From positions 1-64,000 of the forward strand of contig QFZU02000172.1 of the NCBI GenBank assembly GCA_003260025.2: a stretch of 64,000 bases of DNA, given 5' to 3'. This document shows positions 19,187 to 28,238 of the stretch, one piece after another. Position 1 is the stretch's first letter, and the number at the start of each line of letters is the position of its first letter. A model generated the notes under the pieces. The model had not been told where the DNA came from, did no database searches, and saw only the letters and a program-made list of their open reading frames with translations. The DNA is from Microbispora triticiradicis. Its GTDB lineage: Bacteria; Actinomycetota; Actinomycetes; Streptosporangiales; Streptosporangiaceae. Position numbers and translations under genes: made by a program.

Positions 19187-19275
19187 AGGAGAACGCTAAT
19201 TCTGCCCCTTTTCCGGCAGATTTCCCGGGTTGTGCCCAATTCCGGATGTCTTGGCCGGGCCCTCCGGCGGCCGGG

Positions 19276-19641
19276 TCAGATGCAGGCCTCGCTGACCTCG
19301 CGGAGGTACTTCGCGCCGTCGGTCGCCACCCTCTGCGCCGCGTCCACCGCCGCGTTGGCGTCGTCGACGTTCAGCTTCTGGAGGCTGTCGGCCAGCCCCT
19401 GCAGGGCGTCCCTGAGGCTGGTGTCGGCGGCCTTGTTCGCCATGTCCTCCAGGTCGGCGGCGCCGTCCTCGATCTTCTTGCGCATCGCGGCGGGATCGTC
19501 GGCGACCTTGCCGATCTCGCTGACCGTGCGGCTGATCACCTTCGTCGCTTCGGCGCACGACTGGGCCTTGTCCGCGGTCGCGCAGCCCGAGGCGAGCAGG
19601 ACGGCGGCGGCGCAGGCGGCGGCGAGGGGGAGGAGTCGCAT
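19276..19641 (-). CDS. Small helical lipoprotein
   Basis: 121 residues with a lipoprotein signal (MRLLPLAAACAAAVLLASGC, lipid-modified Cys20). The mature part is predicted all-helical with heptad-like Ala/Asp/Leu spacing (KIEDGAADLEDMANKAADTS) and two further cysteines, near the start of the mature protein and close to the C-terminus, that could form a disulfide. I do not recognise a named family. The start at 19641 is chosen because the longer frame adds unlikely sequence before a perfect signal peptide. It begins ten bases after the end of the ferritin-like gene and is probably in its operon. Confidence 0.82.
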   Translation of the reverse strand: MRLLPLAAACAAAVLLASGCATADKAQSCAEATKVISRTVSEIGKVADDPAAMRKKIEDGAADLEDMANKAADTSLRDALQGLADSLQKLNVDDANAAVDAAQRVATDGAKYLREVSEACI

Positions 19642-19651
19642 ACCGATCACC

Positions 19652-20491
19652 CTACCCAACCGTCCCCCGATCGCCGCGGCTTCGCACGGCGGCGGTTCCC
19701 GCACCCTCCGCCCGTCCGGTGCCGCCGTGTCCGGCGCCGCTTTGGTATTCGACGCCGCTGTCTCCGGCGCCGCTCCGCCCGGACGGCCACATGACGCCGG
19801 CGACGACGGCGCGGAAGCCCGCCGCCACCTCCCGGACGAAGACGGTGCCCGGCACCCCAACCCCGCGCAGCGCCCCGCCGTGGTCGGCCACGACCACGGC
19901 GACCACGCCGGCCAGCAGGGCCCACCACAGGGCCGCGGCCGCCACCCGCGTCAGCCGGGACGACCTCCGGAAGGACCACCGCAGCCGGTCGCGGTGGAAC
20001 GGCACGTGGCGAAGCTCGTCGGCGAGGATCCGTCCGGCGACCTCGGCGGCCAGCGGATCATCGGCGCCGTCGCGCACGGCCCGGTAGTAGGCCAGCGCGA
20101 CCACCTCGGCGAGCATGAGGACCATCAACTCCATGCGCAGCCCGAGGAGCCGCCGCAGCCGGACGAAGACGGCGTCGGTCCAGTGGCCCGGGAGGGTCGC
20201 CGCGCCCGCCGCCTCGATCAGCCGGGCCAGCAGACGGGCGTGTTCGCGCTCCTCCGCGACGAACAGCCGGACCGCGGCCGCGTACACCGGGTCCCCGGCC
20301 CGGGCGGCCTTGCCCGTGAGGAAGGCCCCGTCGCCGTCCTCGCCCACCTGGAACCGCTGGAGGCTGCGCACCAGGGCGGGGTCCAGCCGCGCGCCCCGGC
20401 TCCAGTCGGGGTCGCCCCACGTACGGCGGAGCAGCGCGGCGCCCTCGAAGTCGCGCAACCAGTTCGTGAAGTCACCGATGTCGACCGTCAT
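19652..20491 (-). CDS. Ferritin-like diiron protein with a membrane segment
   Basis: 279 residues. Diiron ligands are visible in ferritin-like order: a first Glu in QVGEDGDG (about 51), ExxH at 81-84 (EREH), Glu129 in LAEVVALAYY and ExxH at 159-162 (ELRH). A hydrophobic helix follows near 180-200, which would tether it to the membrane, and the C-terminal 60 residues are Gly/Ser-rich and probably disordered. Related proteins include membrane-anchored rubrerythrin-like or desaturase-like enzymes; the substrate is unknown. A lipoprotein gene follows after ten bases. Confidence 0.78.
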   Translation of the reverse strand: MTVDIGDFTNWLRDFEGAALLRRTWGDPDWSRGARLDPALVRSLQRFQVGEDGDGAFLTGKAARAGDPVYAAAVRLFVAEEREHARLLARLIEAAGAATLPGHWTDAVFVRLRRLLGLRMELMVLMLAEVVALAYYRAVRDGADDPLAAEVAGRILADELRHVPFHRDRLRWSFRRSSRLTRVAAAALWWALLAGVVAVVVADHGGALRGVGVPGTVFVREVAAGFRAVVAGVMWPSGRSGAGDSGVEYQSGAGHGGTGRAEGAGTAAVRSRGDRGTVG

Positions 20492-20597
20492 GGCCGGGAA
20501 CCTACGGGCCCGGGATGCAGATTCCGGGGGCGGGTTTGTAGAGGTTTGAAGGAGAACGCGGCCGGGCCAGTCGAGTGGGGGTCATAGCATCTGCGGC

Positions 20598-20858
20598 ATG
20601 GGATCGTGTGAACATCTGCTCGTGACCGCCGAGGCCGACGCGCTCACGCCGGAAGGCTGTCAGGAGTGCCTGAACCTCGGTATGCACTGGGTCCACCTGC
20701 GCAAGTGCCTGACCTGCGGCCACATCGGCTGCTGTGACTCCTCTCCCGGCAAGCACGCCACCGCCCACTACAAGGAGACGTCCCACCCGGTGGTCCGCTC
20801 CTACGAGCCGGGCGAGAACTGGCGCTGGTGCTACCTGGACCAGCGCCTCGGCCAGTAA
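20598..20858 (+). CDS. UBP-type zinc finger protein
   Basis: 86 residues, almost entirely a zf-UBP domain: CEH at the start, CQEC, then CLTCGHIGCCDSSPGKHATAH and the closing HPVVRSY. In eukaryotes this domain binds the C-terminal tail of ubiquitin; stand-alone bacterial copies are common in actinomycetes and their ligand is not known. Zinc-binding Cys and His residues look complete. The gene stands alone between a divergent and a convergent neighbour. Confidence 0.92.
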   Translation: MGSCEHLLVTAEADALTPEGCQECLNLGMHWVHLRKCLTCGHIGCCDSSPGKHATAHYKETSHPVVRSYEPGENWRWCYLDQRLGQ

Positions 20859-20882
20859 GCCCGGGAGCCGCCCGGCAGCCGC

Positions 20883-22472
20883 TCAGCCGCGTTCGAGCGT
20901 CGCCTCCTCGAAGTCGAGTTCCTGCATCACCCGGTGGAGCACCTCGTCGTCGATGCGGCGCTCGTCGCGCAGCCGTACGAACACGTCGCGCTCGGCGGCG
21001 AGCATCTCCCGGCGCAGCCGCCGGTAGAGCGCGGCGGGCGTCTCCTCGCCCTCCGCGCCGGTGCCGCCGCCGAGCCGTTCCCAGGCGTGCATGGCCCGGC
21101 GCTCGGCGCGGGTGCGCAACTGGTCGACGACCTCCTCGTGAACGTCGCGCACGCCGTCGGAGGTGAGCTCCTCCAGCCGTGACAGCGCCGCCGACGCGGC
21201 GGCCTGCTGGGCGCCCGCCTCCGCCAGGTCGTCGGCGTACCGCTCCCTGGCCGTGGAGACCCCGAGCTTCCTGATCAGCCAGGGGAACGACAGGCCCTGC
21301 ACGATCAGGGTGCCGACGACGACGGCGAACGTCAGGAACAGCAGCAGGTTGCGCTGGGGGAAGTCCTCGGGCAGGGCGAAGGCCGCGGCCAGCGACACCA
21401 CGCCGCGCATCCCCGCCCAGCTCGTCACCACCACGTTCTGCCACGACGGCGTCTTCGGCTCCCGGGTGCGCACCCGCTTCGACAGCATCCGCGGGAGGTA
21501 GGTGCTGGGCGGCACCCAGGCGGCCCGTACGAGGACGACCACCAGGAACAGCACGACGGCGTACGTCGCGAGCCGCGCGGGCGGCTGACCGTCCAGCCCG
21601 GCGAGGATCGGGCGCAGCTGCAGGCCGATCAGCGCGAACACGATGGACTCCAACACCAGGTCGACCACCCGCCAGACCGCCCCGGACAGCAGGCGCGTGC
21701 CGTACGAGCTCCGGCTGAGCTCGTGCCCCAGGTAGATCCCGACGATCACCACGGCGATCACGCCGGAGGCGTGCACGGCCTCGGCCGCCAGATAGGCGGC
21801 GTACGGCACGAGCAGCGAGACGCCGTTGGCGATCAGCGCGTCGCCGAGCCGCCGCAGCACGAGGCCCGCGATCCGCGCGATGGCGAGGCCGATGACGAGG
21901 CCGAGCCCGGCGGCCAGGAGGAACTGCCCGCCGACGTCCAGCACTCCCCCGGCCGTGCCGGCCACGGCGCCCAGCGCGACCCGGTAGGCGGTCAGCGCGG
22001 TGGCGTCGTTGAACAGGCTCTCGCCCACCAGGATGGTCAGCGCCCGCCGCGGCAGGCCGAGGCGGCGCCCGATGGCGACCGCGGACACCGCGTCGGGCGG
22101 CGCGATGATCGCGCCGAGCGCGAAGGCCGCGGCCAGGGGAAGCTGCGGCACCATCGCGTGCGTGACGAACCCGACCACCACGGTGGTCATCAGGACGAGC
22201 CCGACCGCGAGGAGCCCGACGGGCCGGGCGGCGTCACGCAGCCGCAGATAGGAGCTGTCCAGCGCCGCCGAGTAGAGCATCGGCGGCAGGAAGACCAGCA
22301 GGACGATGTGGGGGTCGAGCCTGTAGTCGGGGACGCCGGGCAGGTAGGAGGCGGCCAGCCCGGCGACGACCAGGAGCAGCGGGGACGACCAGTCCCGCCA
22401 TCGGGCCAGGGCGGCGACGGCGAGAGCGCCGGCGGGAAGAAGCAGGAACTGCAGTGCCGTTGAGGTGTCCAT
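20883..22472 (-). CDS. Na+/H+ antiporter, CPA1 family
   Basis: 529 residues. About twelve membrane helices fill residues 1-410, with the ion-site motifs APPDAVSAVAIGRRLGLPRR and GESLFNDATALTAYRVAL typical of NhaP/NHE-type exchangers. The remaining 120 residues form a charged, helical cytoplasmic tail (RLEELTSDGVRDVHEEVVDQ) that usually tunes pH or ion response. The role is proton-driven export of Na+ or K+ for pH and salt balance. It is convergent with the UBP finger gene. Confidence 0.92.
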   Translation of the reverse strand: MDTSTALQFLLLPAGALAVAALARWRDWSSPLLLVVAGLAASYLPGVPDYRLDPHIVLLVFLPPMLYSAALDSSYLRLRDAARPVGLLAVGLVLMTTVVVGFVTHAMVPQLPLAAAFALGAIIAPPDAVSAVAIGRRLGLPRRALTILVGESLFNDATALTAYRVALGAVAGTAGGVLDVGGQFLLAAGLGLVIGLAIARIAGLVLRRLGDALIANGVSLLVPYAAYLAAEAVHASGVIAVVIVGIYLGHELSRSSYGTRLLSGAVWRVVDLVLESIVFALIGLQLRPILAGLDGQPPARLATYAVVLFLVVVLVRAAWVPPSTYLPRMLSKRVRTREPKTPSWQNVVVTSWAGMRGVVSLAAAFALPEDFPQRNLLLFLTFAVVVGTLIVQGLSFPWLIRKLGVSTARERYADDLAEAGAQQAAASAALSRLEELTSDGVRDVHEEVVDQLRTRAERRAMHAWERLGGGTGAEGEETPAALYRRLRREMLAAERDVFVRLRDERRIDDEVLHRVMQELDFEEATLERG

Positions 22473-22530
22473 CAGAGGACGAGGTTACTTACAGCTGGAA
22501 CCCCTGCCGACCACCGGCCCGTAAATCGGC

Positions 22531-23868
22531 CTACCAGCCCCGCGCGTCCTCCCAGTTCTCCTGACCGTCGTCCGGCCACTGGGCCGGGCTCTCCCCGGTG
22601 GTCCGCCCGGAACGCCGTCTTCCGTGGCGCTCGTGCTCCGCGTGCGGGTCGGGGCCCTGGCCCGCCGGCCACTGGTCCGGCCGCAGCCGCTCGCCCGTGT
22701 GGTAAAGCGGCGGTTCGTTCATGTACGGCCGGACGGAGCCGATGCCGAGGGGATCGTTCGGGTCGACCGCCGGGGGCTGCTGACGGGGGTCCGCCAGGGG
22801 CCCGGTCTGGGTCGCGGAGGACGCGACGAGGCGGTCCTGCGTGGGGGTCCCCCGGGCGACGAGCACGTCGTTGGGGCCGAGGGCGGGCGGGGCGGGGTGG
22901 GCCTCGGGGGCCGGTGCGGGCGGCGGGACCGGCGGGCGGGCGTACTGCCCCGTGCCGGGGAAGTCCGGATACTCGTAGTCGCCCTGGTAGTCACCCTCGT
23001 AGGTGCTCTGGTAAGTGCTCCGGTAGTCGCCGCGGGCCGGCTGCTCGGGGTAGCCCGCGTCGTGTCCCCGGTGGGCGTCCGGCGCGGCATACCCGTTCTC
23101 GCCCCGCGCGTACGCGTCGTGGGCGGCGCCGTAGCCGTCCTGGGCCTGGCCGTAGGAGCGCTGCGGCGTGGCGTACGGATCGTCGGCGGTGTACGGATCG
23201 CGGGTGGCGTAGCCGTCTCCGGGCTGGCCGGCGGCGTACCCGTCGGGCGGCGTGGCGTAGCCGTCCTGGGCCTGGGCCGCGTAGCCGTCCTGCGGCCGGG
23301 TGCCGTAGGGATCGGCGGCCTGCGTGGGGTAGGCGTCCTGCGCCTGGGCGGCGTAGGGGTCCTGAGCGGGGTACGGGTCCTGAGCGGGGTAGGCGTCCGC
23401 GGCCTGCGCGCCGTACGCGTCCCTGACCGGGGCGGCGTACGGGTCGTGGGCGGGATAGGGGTCCTGGGCCTGCGTGGCGTACGGGTCCGGGGCCGCGTAG
23501 GGGTCCTGGGCCGGATAGACGTCCCGGCTCTGGGCCTCCTGCTCCTGCCGCTGAGCGTGCGCCGGGTATGCCTCCCGGCCGGCGGCGGCGTAGCCGTCCT
23601 GGTCGGGCGCCTGCCGGGGGAAGGGCCCGGTGCCGGCGTCCTGGTCCGGGACGTCCTCCTCCGCGAACCCGTCGTCCAGGGTGTCGATCAGACGTCCCAC
23701 GTCGTCCATGGGCATACGGAAACTGGCCGTGCACATCTCGCCCCGCCACAGACTCAGCACCAGCGTGCCGTCGTGCCAGGTGACCCTGAGCACGCGGTCC
23801 TGACCCCGTGCGTCGAAGAACACCTCGCCGAACGATGGCAATGGGACAACTTCCGACATGGCAGTCAT
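22531..23868 (-). CDS. Unknown protein: conserved N-terminal domain plus long Tyr/Pro/Asp-rich repeat region
   Basis: 445 residues. Residues about 5-75 form a compact domain (VPLPSFGEVFFDARGQDRVL, then HDGTLVLSLWRGEMCTASFR and DDVGRLIDTLDDG) that seems conserved in actinomycetes but has no named function that I know. From about residue 100 to 320 the protein is repetitive, built on DPYAAQ-, DGYAA- and AYPAQ-type units; the tail is Pro-rich and charged. Such tyrosine-rich regions are usually disordered and may form condensates. Start ATG 23868 has AAAGG before it; another ATG three codons on is possible. No membrane segment or signal peptide was seen. Confidence 0.8.
   Translation of the reverse strand: MTAMSEVVPLPSFGEVFFDARGQDRVLRVTWHDGTLVLSLWRGEMCTASFRMPMDDVGRLIDTLDDGFAEEDVPDQDAGTGPFPRQAPDQDGYAAAGREAYPAHAQRQEQEAQSRDVYPAQDPYAAPDPYATQAQDPYPAHDPYAAPVRDAYGAQAADAYPAQDPYPAQDPYAAQAQDAYPTQAADPYGTRPQDGYAAQAQDGYATPPDGYAAGQPGDGYATRDPYTADDPYATPQRSYGQAQDGYGAAHDAYARGENGYAAPDAHRGHDAGYPEQPARGDYRSTYQSTYEGDYQGDYEYPDFPGTGQYARPPVPPPAPAPEAHPAPPALGPNDVLVARGTPTQDRLVASSATQTGPLADPRQQPPAVDPNDPLGIGSVRPYMNEPPLYHTGERLRPDQWPAGQGPDPHAEHERHGRRRSGRTTGESPAQWPDDGQENWEDARGW
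23060..23560 (-). repeat. Degenerate tandem repeats coding for Tyr/Pro/Asp-rich units
   Basis: About 500 bases of imperfect short repeats, mostly 12-24 bases, inside the preceding gene. On the + strand they appear as variants of GTAGGGGTCCTGGGC and GTACGGGTCCTGAGC. They encode DPYAA/DAYPAQ-like hexapeptides. Length variation by slippage is likely between strains. Confidence 0.75.
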
Positions 23869-24082
23869 AGTGCCTTTACCAGCCCTTTTTCGTCCACTCG
23901 ATCCCGGGAACCCTGGCGCAACATCCGCTTCGTCCTCTTTGACCTCACTGGGAAGATCGCCGTTGACCTTGAGAGCACTGGTATCCAGTGTGCCATGCGG
24001 GCCGGGAGGGAGTTCCTGGAACGCCAGGATGTGGTGAACGCGGCACGCACGAGATGTCGGTGGCAGGGGGTAGCGTTCTGCC

Positions 24083-26143
24083 GTGCCAAAGGACCGTCCC
24101 GAGCTTCCGCCCGTCGAAGAACTCCTCACCGCCGCGGTGACCGCGGTGGGCGGCGTCGAGCGCCCGGGCCAGGTCAAGATGGCGCAGGCGGTGCGCGACG
24201 CCGTCGAGAGCGAGGAGCACCTGGCCGTGCAGGCGGGCACGGGCACCGGCAAGTCCCTGGCCTACCTGGTGCCCGCGATCAGGCACGCGGCCGAGAGCAA
24301 GAAGGCCGTGGTGGTGTCCACCGCCACCATCGCGCTGCAGCGCCAGCTCGTCGACCGCGACCTGCCCCGGCTGGCCGACGCCCTGGAGGGCCTGCTGCCG
24401 CACCGTCCCGAGTTCGCGATCCTCAAGGGGCGCCGCAACTACCTGTGCCGCCACAAGACGGCGGCGGGCATGCCCGAGGACGAGGACGACCAGCTCTTCG
24501 ACCCGCGCGAAATCAGCGCGACCGGCCGGATGGTGCAGCGGATCCAGGACTGGGCCGACGAGACCGAGACCGGAGACCGCGACGAGATCGTGCCAGGGGT
24601 CAGCGACCAGGCCTGGCGGCAGTTCTCGGTGACCGCCCGGGAGTGCCTGGGCGCCCAGCGCTGCCCCAGCGGCGCCGACTGCTTCGCCGAGCTCGCCCGG
24701 GAGCGGGCGGGCGAGGCCGACGTCGTGGTGACCAACCACGCGCTGCTCGCGATCGACGCGATGGAGGACTTCGCCGTCCTCCCCGAGCACGACGTGGTCG
24801 TCGTGGACGAGGCGCACGAGCTCGCCGACCGGGTCACCTCCGTGGTCACCGGCGAGCTGTCCGAGGCCACGGTGAGCCTGGCGGTGCGCCGGGCGGGACG
24901 GCTCGTCGAGCAGGGGGTGGCCGACCGGCTGCAGGAGGCGGGCGAGGACCTGCGCGCCCTGCTGGGCGCCGCGCCGCCCGGCCGCGTCGACACGCTGCCG
25001 CAGTCGCTCGGGCTGACGCTCTCTCTGGTGCGGGACGCCGCGTTCGCGTGCATCACGGCGCTCGGGCCGCGCAACAAGGACAAGGACGACCCGGAGAACG
25101 CCGGGCTGCGCAAGGCCGCCTTCACCGTGCTCGACGACGTCCACGACACCGCGCAGCGGATGCTCGACGCGTTCGGCCCGGCGGCCGGCGGGACCGGCAC
25201 GGGCGGCGACGCCCTCGGCGCCGGGGCTCCGGACTCCGGCGGGCCGGCGGGCGGCGGCGACGCGGAGACCGAGGAGATCCACCGGGCGGAGGTCGTCTGG
25301 CTGGAGGAGGGCCGCGGCCGCGTCCCGCCCACCCTGCGGGTCGCGCCGCTGTCGGTGGGCGGCATGCTGCGGGACAAGCTGTTCGGCGACCGGACCGTCG
25401 TCCTCACCAGCGCCACGCTCGCACTGGGCGGCACCTTCGACAGCCTCGCCCGGCAGTGGGGCCTGCGGCCGGGCGAGTGGACCGGCCTGGACGTCGGCTC
25501 GCCGTTCGACCACCCGCGCCGCGGCATCCTCTACGTCGCCACACATCTCCCCCAGCCCGGCCGCGACGGCCTGCCGGAGGCGTACGTCGACGAGATCGCC
25601 GAGCTGATCGAGGCGGCGGGCGGGCGCACGCTCGGCCTGTTCTCCTCCATGCGGGCCGCCAAGGCCGCGACGGAGGCGCTGCGCGAACGGCTGGACGTGC
25701 CACTGCTCTGCCAGGGCGACGACGCGACCGGACAGCTCGTCAAGCAGTTCGCCGGCGACCCCGCCACCTGCCTGTTCGGCACGCTCTCCCTGTGGCAGGG
25801 CGTCGACGTGCCGGGGCCGTCGCTGACTTTGGTGATCATCGACCGGATCCCGTTCCCGCGCCCCGACGACCCGCTCGCCTCCGCGCGGCAGCGGCACGTC
25901 GCGGCCAAGGGAGGCAACGGCTTCATGGCGGTCGCGGCCACCCACGCCGCGCTGCTGCTGGCCCAGGGGGCGGGCCGCCTGCTGCGCTCGATGGACGACC
26001 GCGGCGTCGTCGCGGTGCTCGATCCCCGGCTGGCCACCGCCCGCTACAGCGGGTTCCTGCTGAACTCGCTGCCGCCCTACTGGCGCACCACCGACCCCGC
26101 AAAGGTCCGCGAGGCCCTGCGCCGCCTGACCGCCGACCTCTGA
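24083..26143 (+). CDS. ATP-dependent DNA helicase, DinG/XPD-like
   Basis: 686 residues. Superfamily 2 helicase with Walker A AGTGTGKS (51-58), the DEAH box in VVVVDEAHELADR (about 240) and motif VI in AQGAGRLLRS (Gln and two Arg). Cysteines in NYLCRHK, ECLGAQRC and ADCF sit between motifs I and II, where XPD/DinG/Rad3 helicases hold a 4Fe-4S cluster. It probably unwinds D-loops, R-loops or forked DNA in a 5'-3' direction. The start is a GTG. A Gly-rich insertion near 365-395 is species-type variation. The gene is divergent from the Tyr-rich gene with a 214-bp promoter region. Confidence 0.92.
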   Translation: MPKDRPELPPVEELLTAAVTAVGGVERPGQVKMAQAVRDAVESEEHLAVQAGTGTGKSLAYLVPAIRHAAESKKAVVVSTATIALQRQLVDRDLPRLADALEGLLPHRPEFAILKGRRNYLCRHKTAAGMPEDEDDQLFDPREISATGRMVQRIQDWADETETGDRDEIVPGVSDQAWRQFSVTARECLGAQRCPSGADCFAELARERAGEADVVVTNHALLAIDAMEDFAVLPEHDVVVVDEAHELADRVTSVVTGELSEATVSLAVRRAGRLVEQGVADRLQEAGEDLRALLGAAPPGRVDTLPQSLGLTLSLVRDAAFACITALGPRNKDKDDPENAGLRKAAFTVLDDVHDTAQRMLDAFGPAAGGTGTGGDALGAGAPDSGGPAGGGDAETEEIHRAEVVWLEEGRGRVPPTLRVAPLSVGGMLRDKLFGDRTVVLTSATLALGGTFDSLARQWGLRPGEWTGLDVGSPFDHPRRGILYVATHLPQPGRDGLPEAYVDEIAELIEAAGGRTLGLFSSMRAAKAATEALRERLDVPLLCQGDDATGQLVKQFAGDPATCLFGTLSLWQGVDVPGPSLTLVIIDRIPFPRPDDPLASARQRHVAAKGGNGFMAVAATHAALLLAQGAGRLLRSMDDRGVVAVLDPRLATARYSGFLLNSLPPYWRTTDPAKVREALRRLTADL

Positions 26144-26197
26144 CCGCCGAGTTCCGCCTCCTCGGCCCGCTCGCTCTCCGCGATGCCGGGCGCTCCC

Positions 26198-26989
26198 TCA
26201 CATCCCCGTGATCGCGCCGAACGTCTCGCCCGCGTCGAGCCGCCGGACGAGGTCGAGCACGACGTGCGGCCCGCCGTTGGCGGCGACCCACCGGCTCACC
26301 CGGCACGCCGCCCGGGCATAGGTGTTCCCGTCTGCGCCGGCGGCCCGCAACCAGGCGTCCAGCGTCGTCGGCAGCGGGGCGTCCGTGCTCATGAGGCAGC
26401 GGTCGGCCGCGGTGCCCGGCGCGGTGTCGGGCTCAGTACCCGGCGCGGTCTCGGGCGCGAGATACCGCGGGTCGCCGGAGACCAGGACGGCCAGCCCTTC
26501 GTCGAACCACTGCGGCACCTCCGCTCCCGCGTCAAGCCGGGCGTGCAGTTCGACGTGTGACATCTCGTGGGAGGCGATGACCGGGTCCACGCCCGAGGGC
26601 GACAGCATCACCGCGCGGTTCAGCACCGCGACGCCCCGCTCCCCGCCGCCGCCGATCCGCCGGTAGCAGCGGTCGCTGAGGCAGGCGAGGATCCGCGGAG
26701 AGGCCCGCCTGTCTCCGTAGAAGTCGCGGACGCGCCGCTCCGCCTCCTCCACGGCCGAGACCACCTGCCGCTTCCGGTACGGCGGCAGGCCCTGTTCCGC
26801 GTAGACGTCCCCCGCCAGCCGTTCCAGTCCGTAACAGCCGGGGCAGGTGGCGGCGGCGACCGCGGGGTAGGCCACCGCCACGACGGCGGCCGCCGCGATC
26901 GGCAGAGCCACGAGCGCGGCGAGCAGCCACACCCGCCCGCGCCGGAACGCGCCGCCACGCGAGCCCGCGCGCCGCCACCTCGACGTCAT
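26198..26989 (-). CDS. Membrane-anchored or exported HExxH metallopeptidase-like protein
   Basis: 263 residues. A basic start and one hydrophobic segment (about 20-47) suggest a signal anchor or signal peptide. The zinc motif is H141-E-M-S-H145, with Glu164 in WFDEGLAVLV exactly 18 residues after the second His, the gluzincin (M1-like) spacing HExxH-x18-E. Paired cysteines (CPGC; CLSDRC) in the N-terminal half suggest an oxidising environment outside the cell. The start is two bases after the SGNH hydrolase stop, so the two are coupled. The peptide substrate is unknown. Confidence 0.8.
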   Translation of the reverse strand: MTSRWRRAGSRGGAFRRGRVWLLAALVALPIAAAAVVAVAYPAVAAATCPGCYGLERLAGDVYAEQGLPPYRKRQVVSAVEEAERRVRDFYGDRRASPRILACLSDRCYRRIGGGGERGVAVLNRAVMLSPSGVDPVIASHEMSHVELHARLDAGAEVPQWFDEGLAVLVSGDPRYLAPETAPGTEPDTAPGTAADRCLMSTDAPLPTTLDAWLRAAGADGNTYARAACRVSRWVAANGGPHVVLDLVRRLDAGETFGAITGM

Positions 26990-26991
26990 CG

Positions 26992-27789
26992 TCAGGAGGT
27001 GGACGGGGGCAGAGGGCTGAGATCGGGGCGCTTCGGGGCGAGGCCGTCGCCCGAGGAGGTGCCGCGGAGCCGCCGGCCGATCCAGGGGCCGAAGTGCTCC
27101 CTGAGCCACTGCACGTCCTCCTGGCGCTTTGCCCTCGGGTTCACCGTCTCCCGGGGCGGCCAGGTCTTGCGCCAGTCGTCCTCGCCGGGCAGGCCGAGCA
27201 CGTGCAGGACCCTCGCCGCGACCAGGCGGTGGCCTTCGGCGTTCATGTGCAGCCGGTCCCCGCTCCAGGCCCGCCAGTCGCGCAGCCCCTGCATCGACCA
27301 CATGTCCACCAGGTGGCAGCCGTACAGGTCGGCGATCGAGCGGACGTGCATGTAGAAGATCGCGAACCTGCCGCGCACGCGCCGCATGATGGGCGTGTCG
27401 CGGGGGTCGGTGCCGGTGAACAGCACGACGTCCGCGCCGGTGGCCCGCAGGTCGCGCACGGCCGCGGCGAGCTTCTTGGCCATCCGGTCGGGATCGCTGC
27501 CCGGACGGATGAGGTCGTTGCCACCGGCGCAGAAGCTGATGAGGTCCGGCTTCATCTCGACGGCCACGGGCACCTGGTCGGCGACGATCTGGTCGATCAG
27601 CTTCCCCCGCACGGCCAGGTTGGCGTAGCGCAACTCCGGCTCCAGCGACGCGAGCCGCTCGGCGACCCGGTCGGCCCACCCCCGATAGCGGACCACCTCC
27701 CCCGGCGCCGGAGGGGGCGCGTCCGGGAGGGGGTCGTTAAGACCCTCGGTGAAGCTGTCTCCGACCGCCACGTACGACCGGTACCCCAT
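26992..27789 (-). CDS. SGNH-family hydrolase/esterase
   Basis: 265 residues. Block I is VGDSFTEG with nucleophile Ser12, block III is GGNDL, and block V is DRLHMNAEGH with the catalytic Asp and His. No signal peptide is visible, so it probably acts in the cytoplasm. The C-terminal 50 residues are basic and Pro-rich. ATG 27789 is preceded by GAAAGAAGGG and gives the usual SGNH start (MGYRSYVAVGDS). It follows aroQ by 14 bases and is coupled to the HExxH gene downstream. Substrate unknown; lipid esterase, deacetylase or polysaccharide esterase are all possible. Confidence 0.9.
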   Translation of the reverse strand: MGYRSYVAVGDSFTEGLNDPLPDAPPPAPGEVVRYRGWADRVAERLASLEPELRYANLAVRGKLIDQIVADQVPVAVEMKPDLISFCAGGNDLIRPGSDPDRMAKKLAAAVRDLRATGADVVLFTGTDPRDTPIMRRVRGRFAIFYMHVRSIADLYGCHLVDMWSMQGLRDWRAWSGDRLHMNAEGHRLVAARVLHVLGLPGEDDWRKTWPPRETVNPRAKRQEDVQWLREHFGPWIGRRLRGTSSGDGLAPKRPDLSPLPPSTS

Positions 27790-27803
27790 GGACCCTTCTT
27801 TCG

Positions 27804-28238
27804 TCACTCGCCCATCTCGGCGATCGCACGCAGCGCCAGCTCGTACGACCGCATGCCGAACCCCGCGATCGTCCCGGTGGCCACCGCCGCCACGACCGAG
27901 GTGTGGCGGAACTCCTCCCGCGCGTTCGGGTTGGAGATGTGCACCTCCACCAGCGGCGCCGTACGCTGCGCGATCGCGTCGCGCAGGGCGTAGGAGTAGT
28001 GCGTGAACGCGGCGGGGTTGAGCACCACCGGGGTCTTGCTGTCGGCGGCCTCGTGGATCCAGCCGACCAGCTCGGCCTCGTCGTCGGTCTGCCTGACCTC
28101 GACCGACAGGCCCAGCTCGCGGCCGGCGTCGCGGCACAGGGCCGACAGGTCCTCGAAGGTCTGCGCGCCGTAGACGTCGGGCTCCCGGCTGCCGAGGCGT
28201 CCGAGATTGGGGCCGTTCAGGACGAGCACCGGCCTCAT
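27804..28238 (-). CDS. aroQ: Type II 3-dehydroquinate dehydratase
   Basis: Third step of the shikimate pathway, dehydrating 3-dehydroquinate to 3-dehydroshikimate. 144 residues, normal for the dodecameric type II enzyme. Seen are [18 protein letters not shown] with the catalytic Tyr23, [12 protein letters not shown] with the active-site Asn, and [17 protein letters not shown] with the catalytic His. The ATG overlaps the aroB stop (ATGA), so it is coupled to aroB in the aro operon. Confidence 0.96.
   Translation of the reverse strand: MRPVLVLNGPNLGRLGSREPDVYGAQTFEDLSALCRDAGRELGLSVEVRQTDDEAELVGWIHEAADSKTPVVLNPAAFTHYSYALRDAIAQRTAPLVEVHISNPNAREEFRHTSVVAAVATGTIAGFGMRSYELALRAIAEMGE

Noticed and set aside
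23060-23560. Regularly spaced repeats that could suggest a CRISPR array
   Set aside because: The units are short, imperfect, without unique spacers and encode in-frame DPYAA-like peptides.
22624-26211. Open frame of about 1195 codons on the + strand
   Set aside because: It runs antisense to the Tyr-rich gene and out of frame through the helicase gene, with composition typical of high-GC shadow frames.
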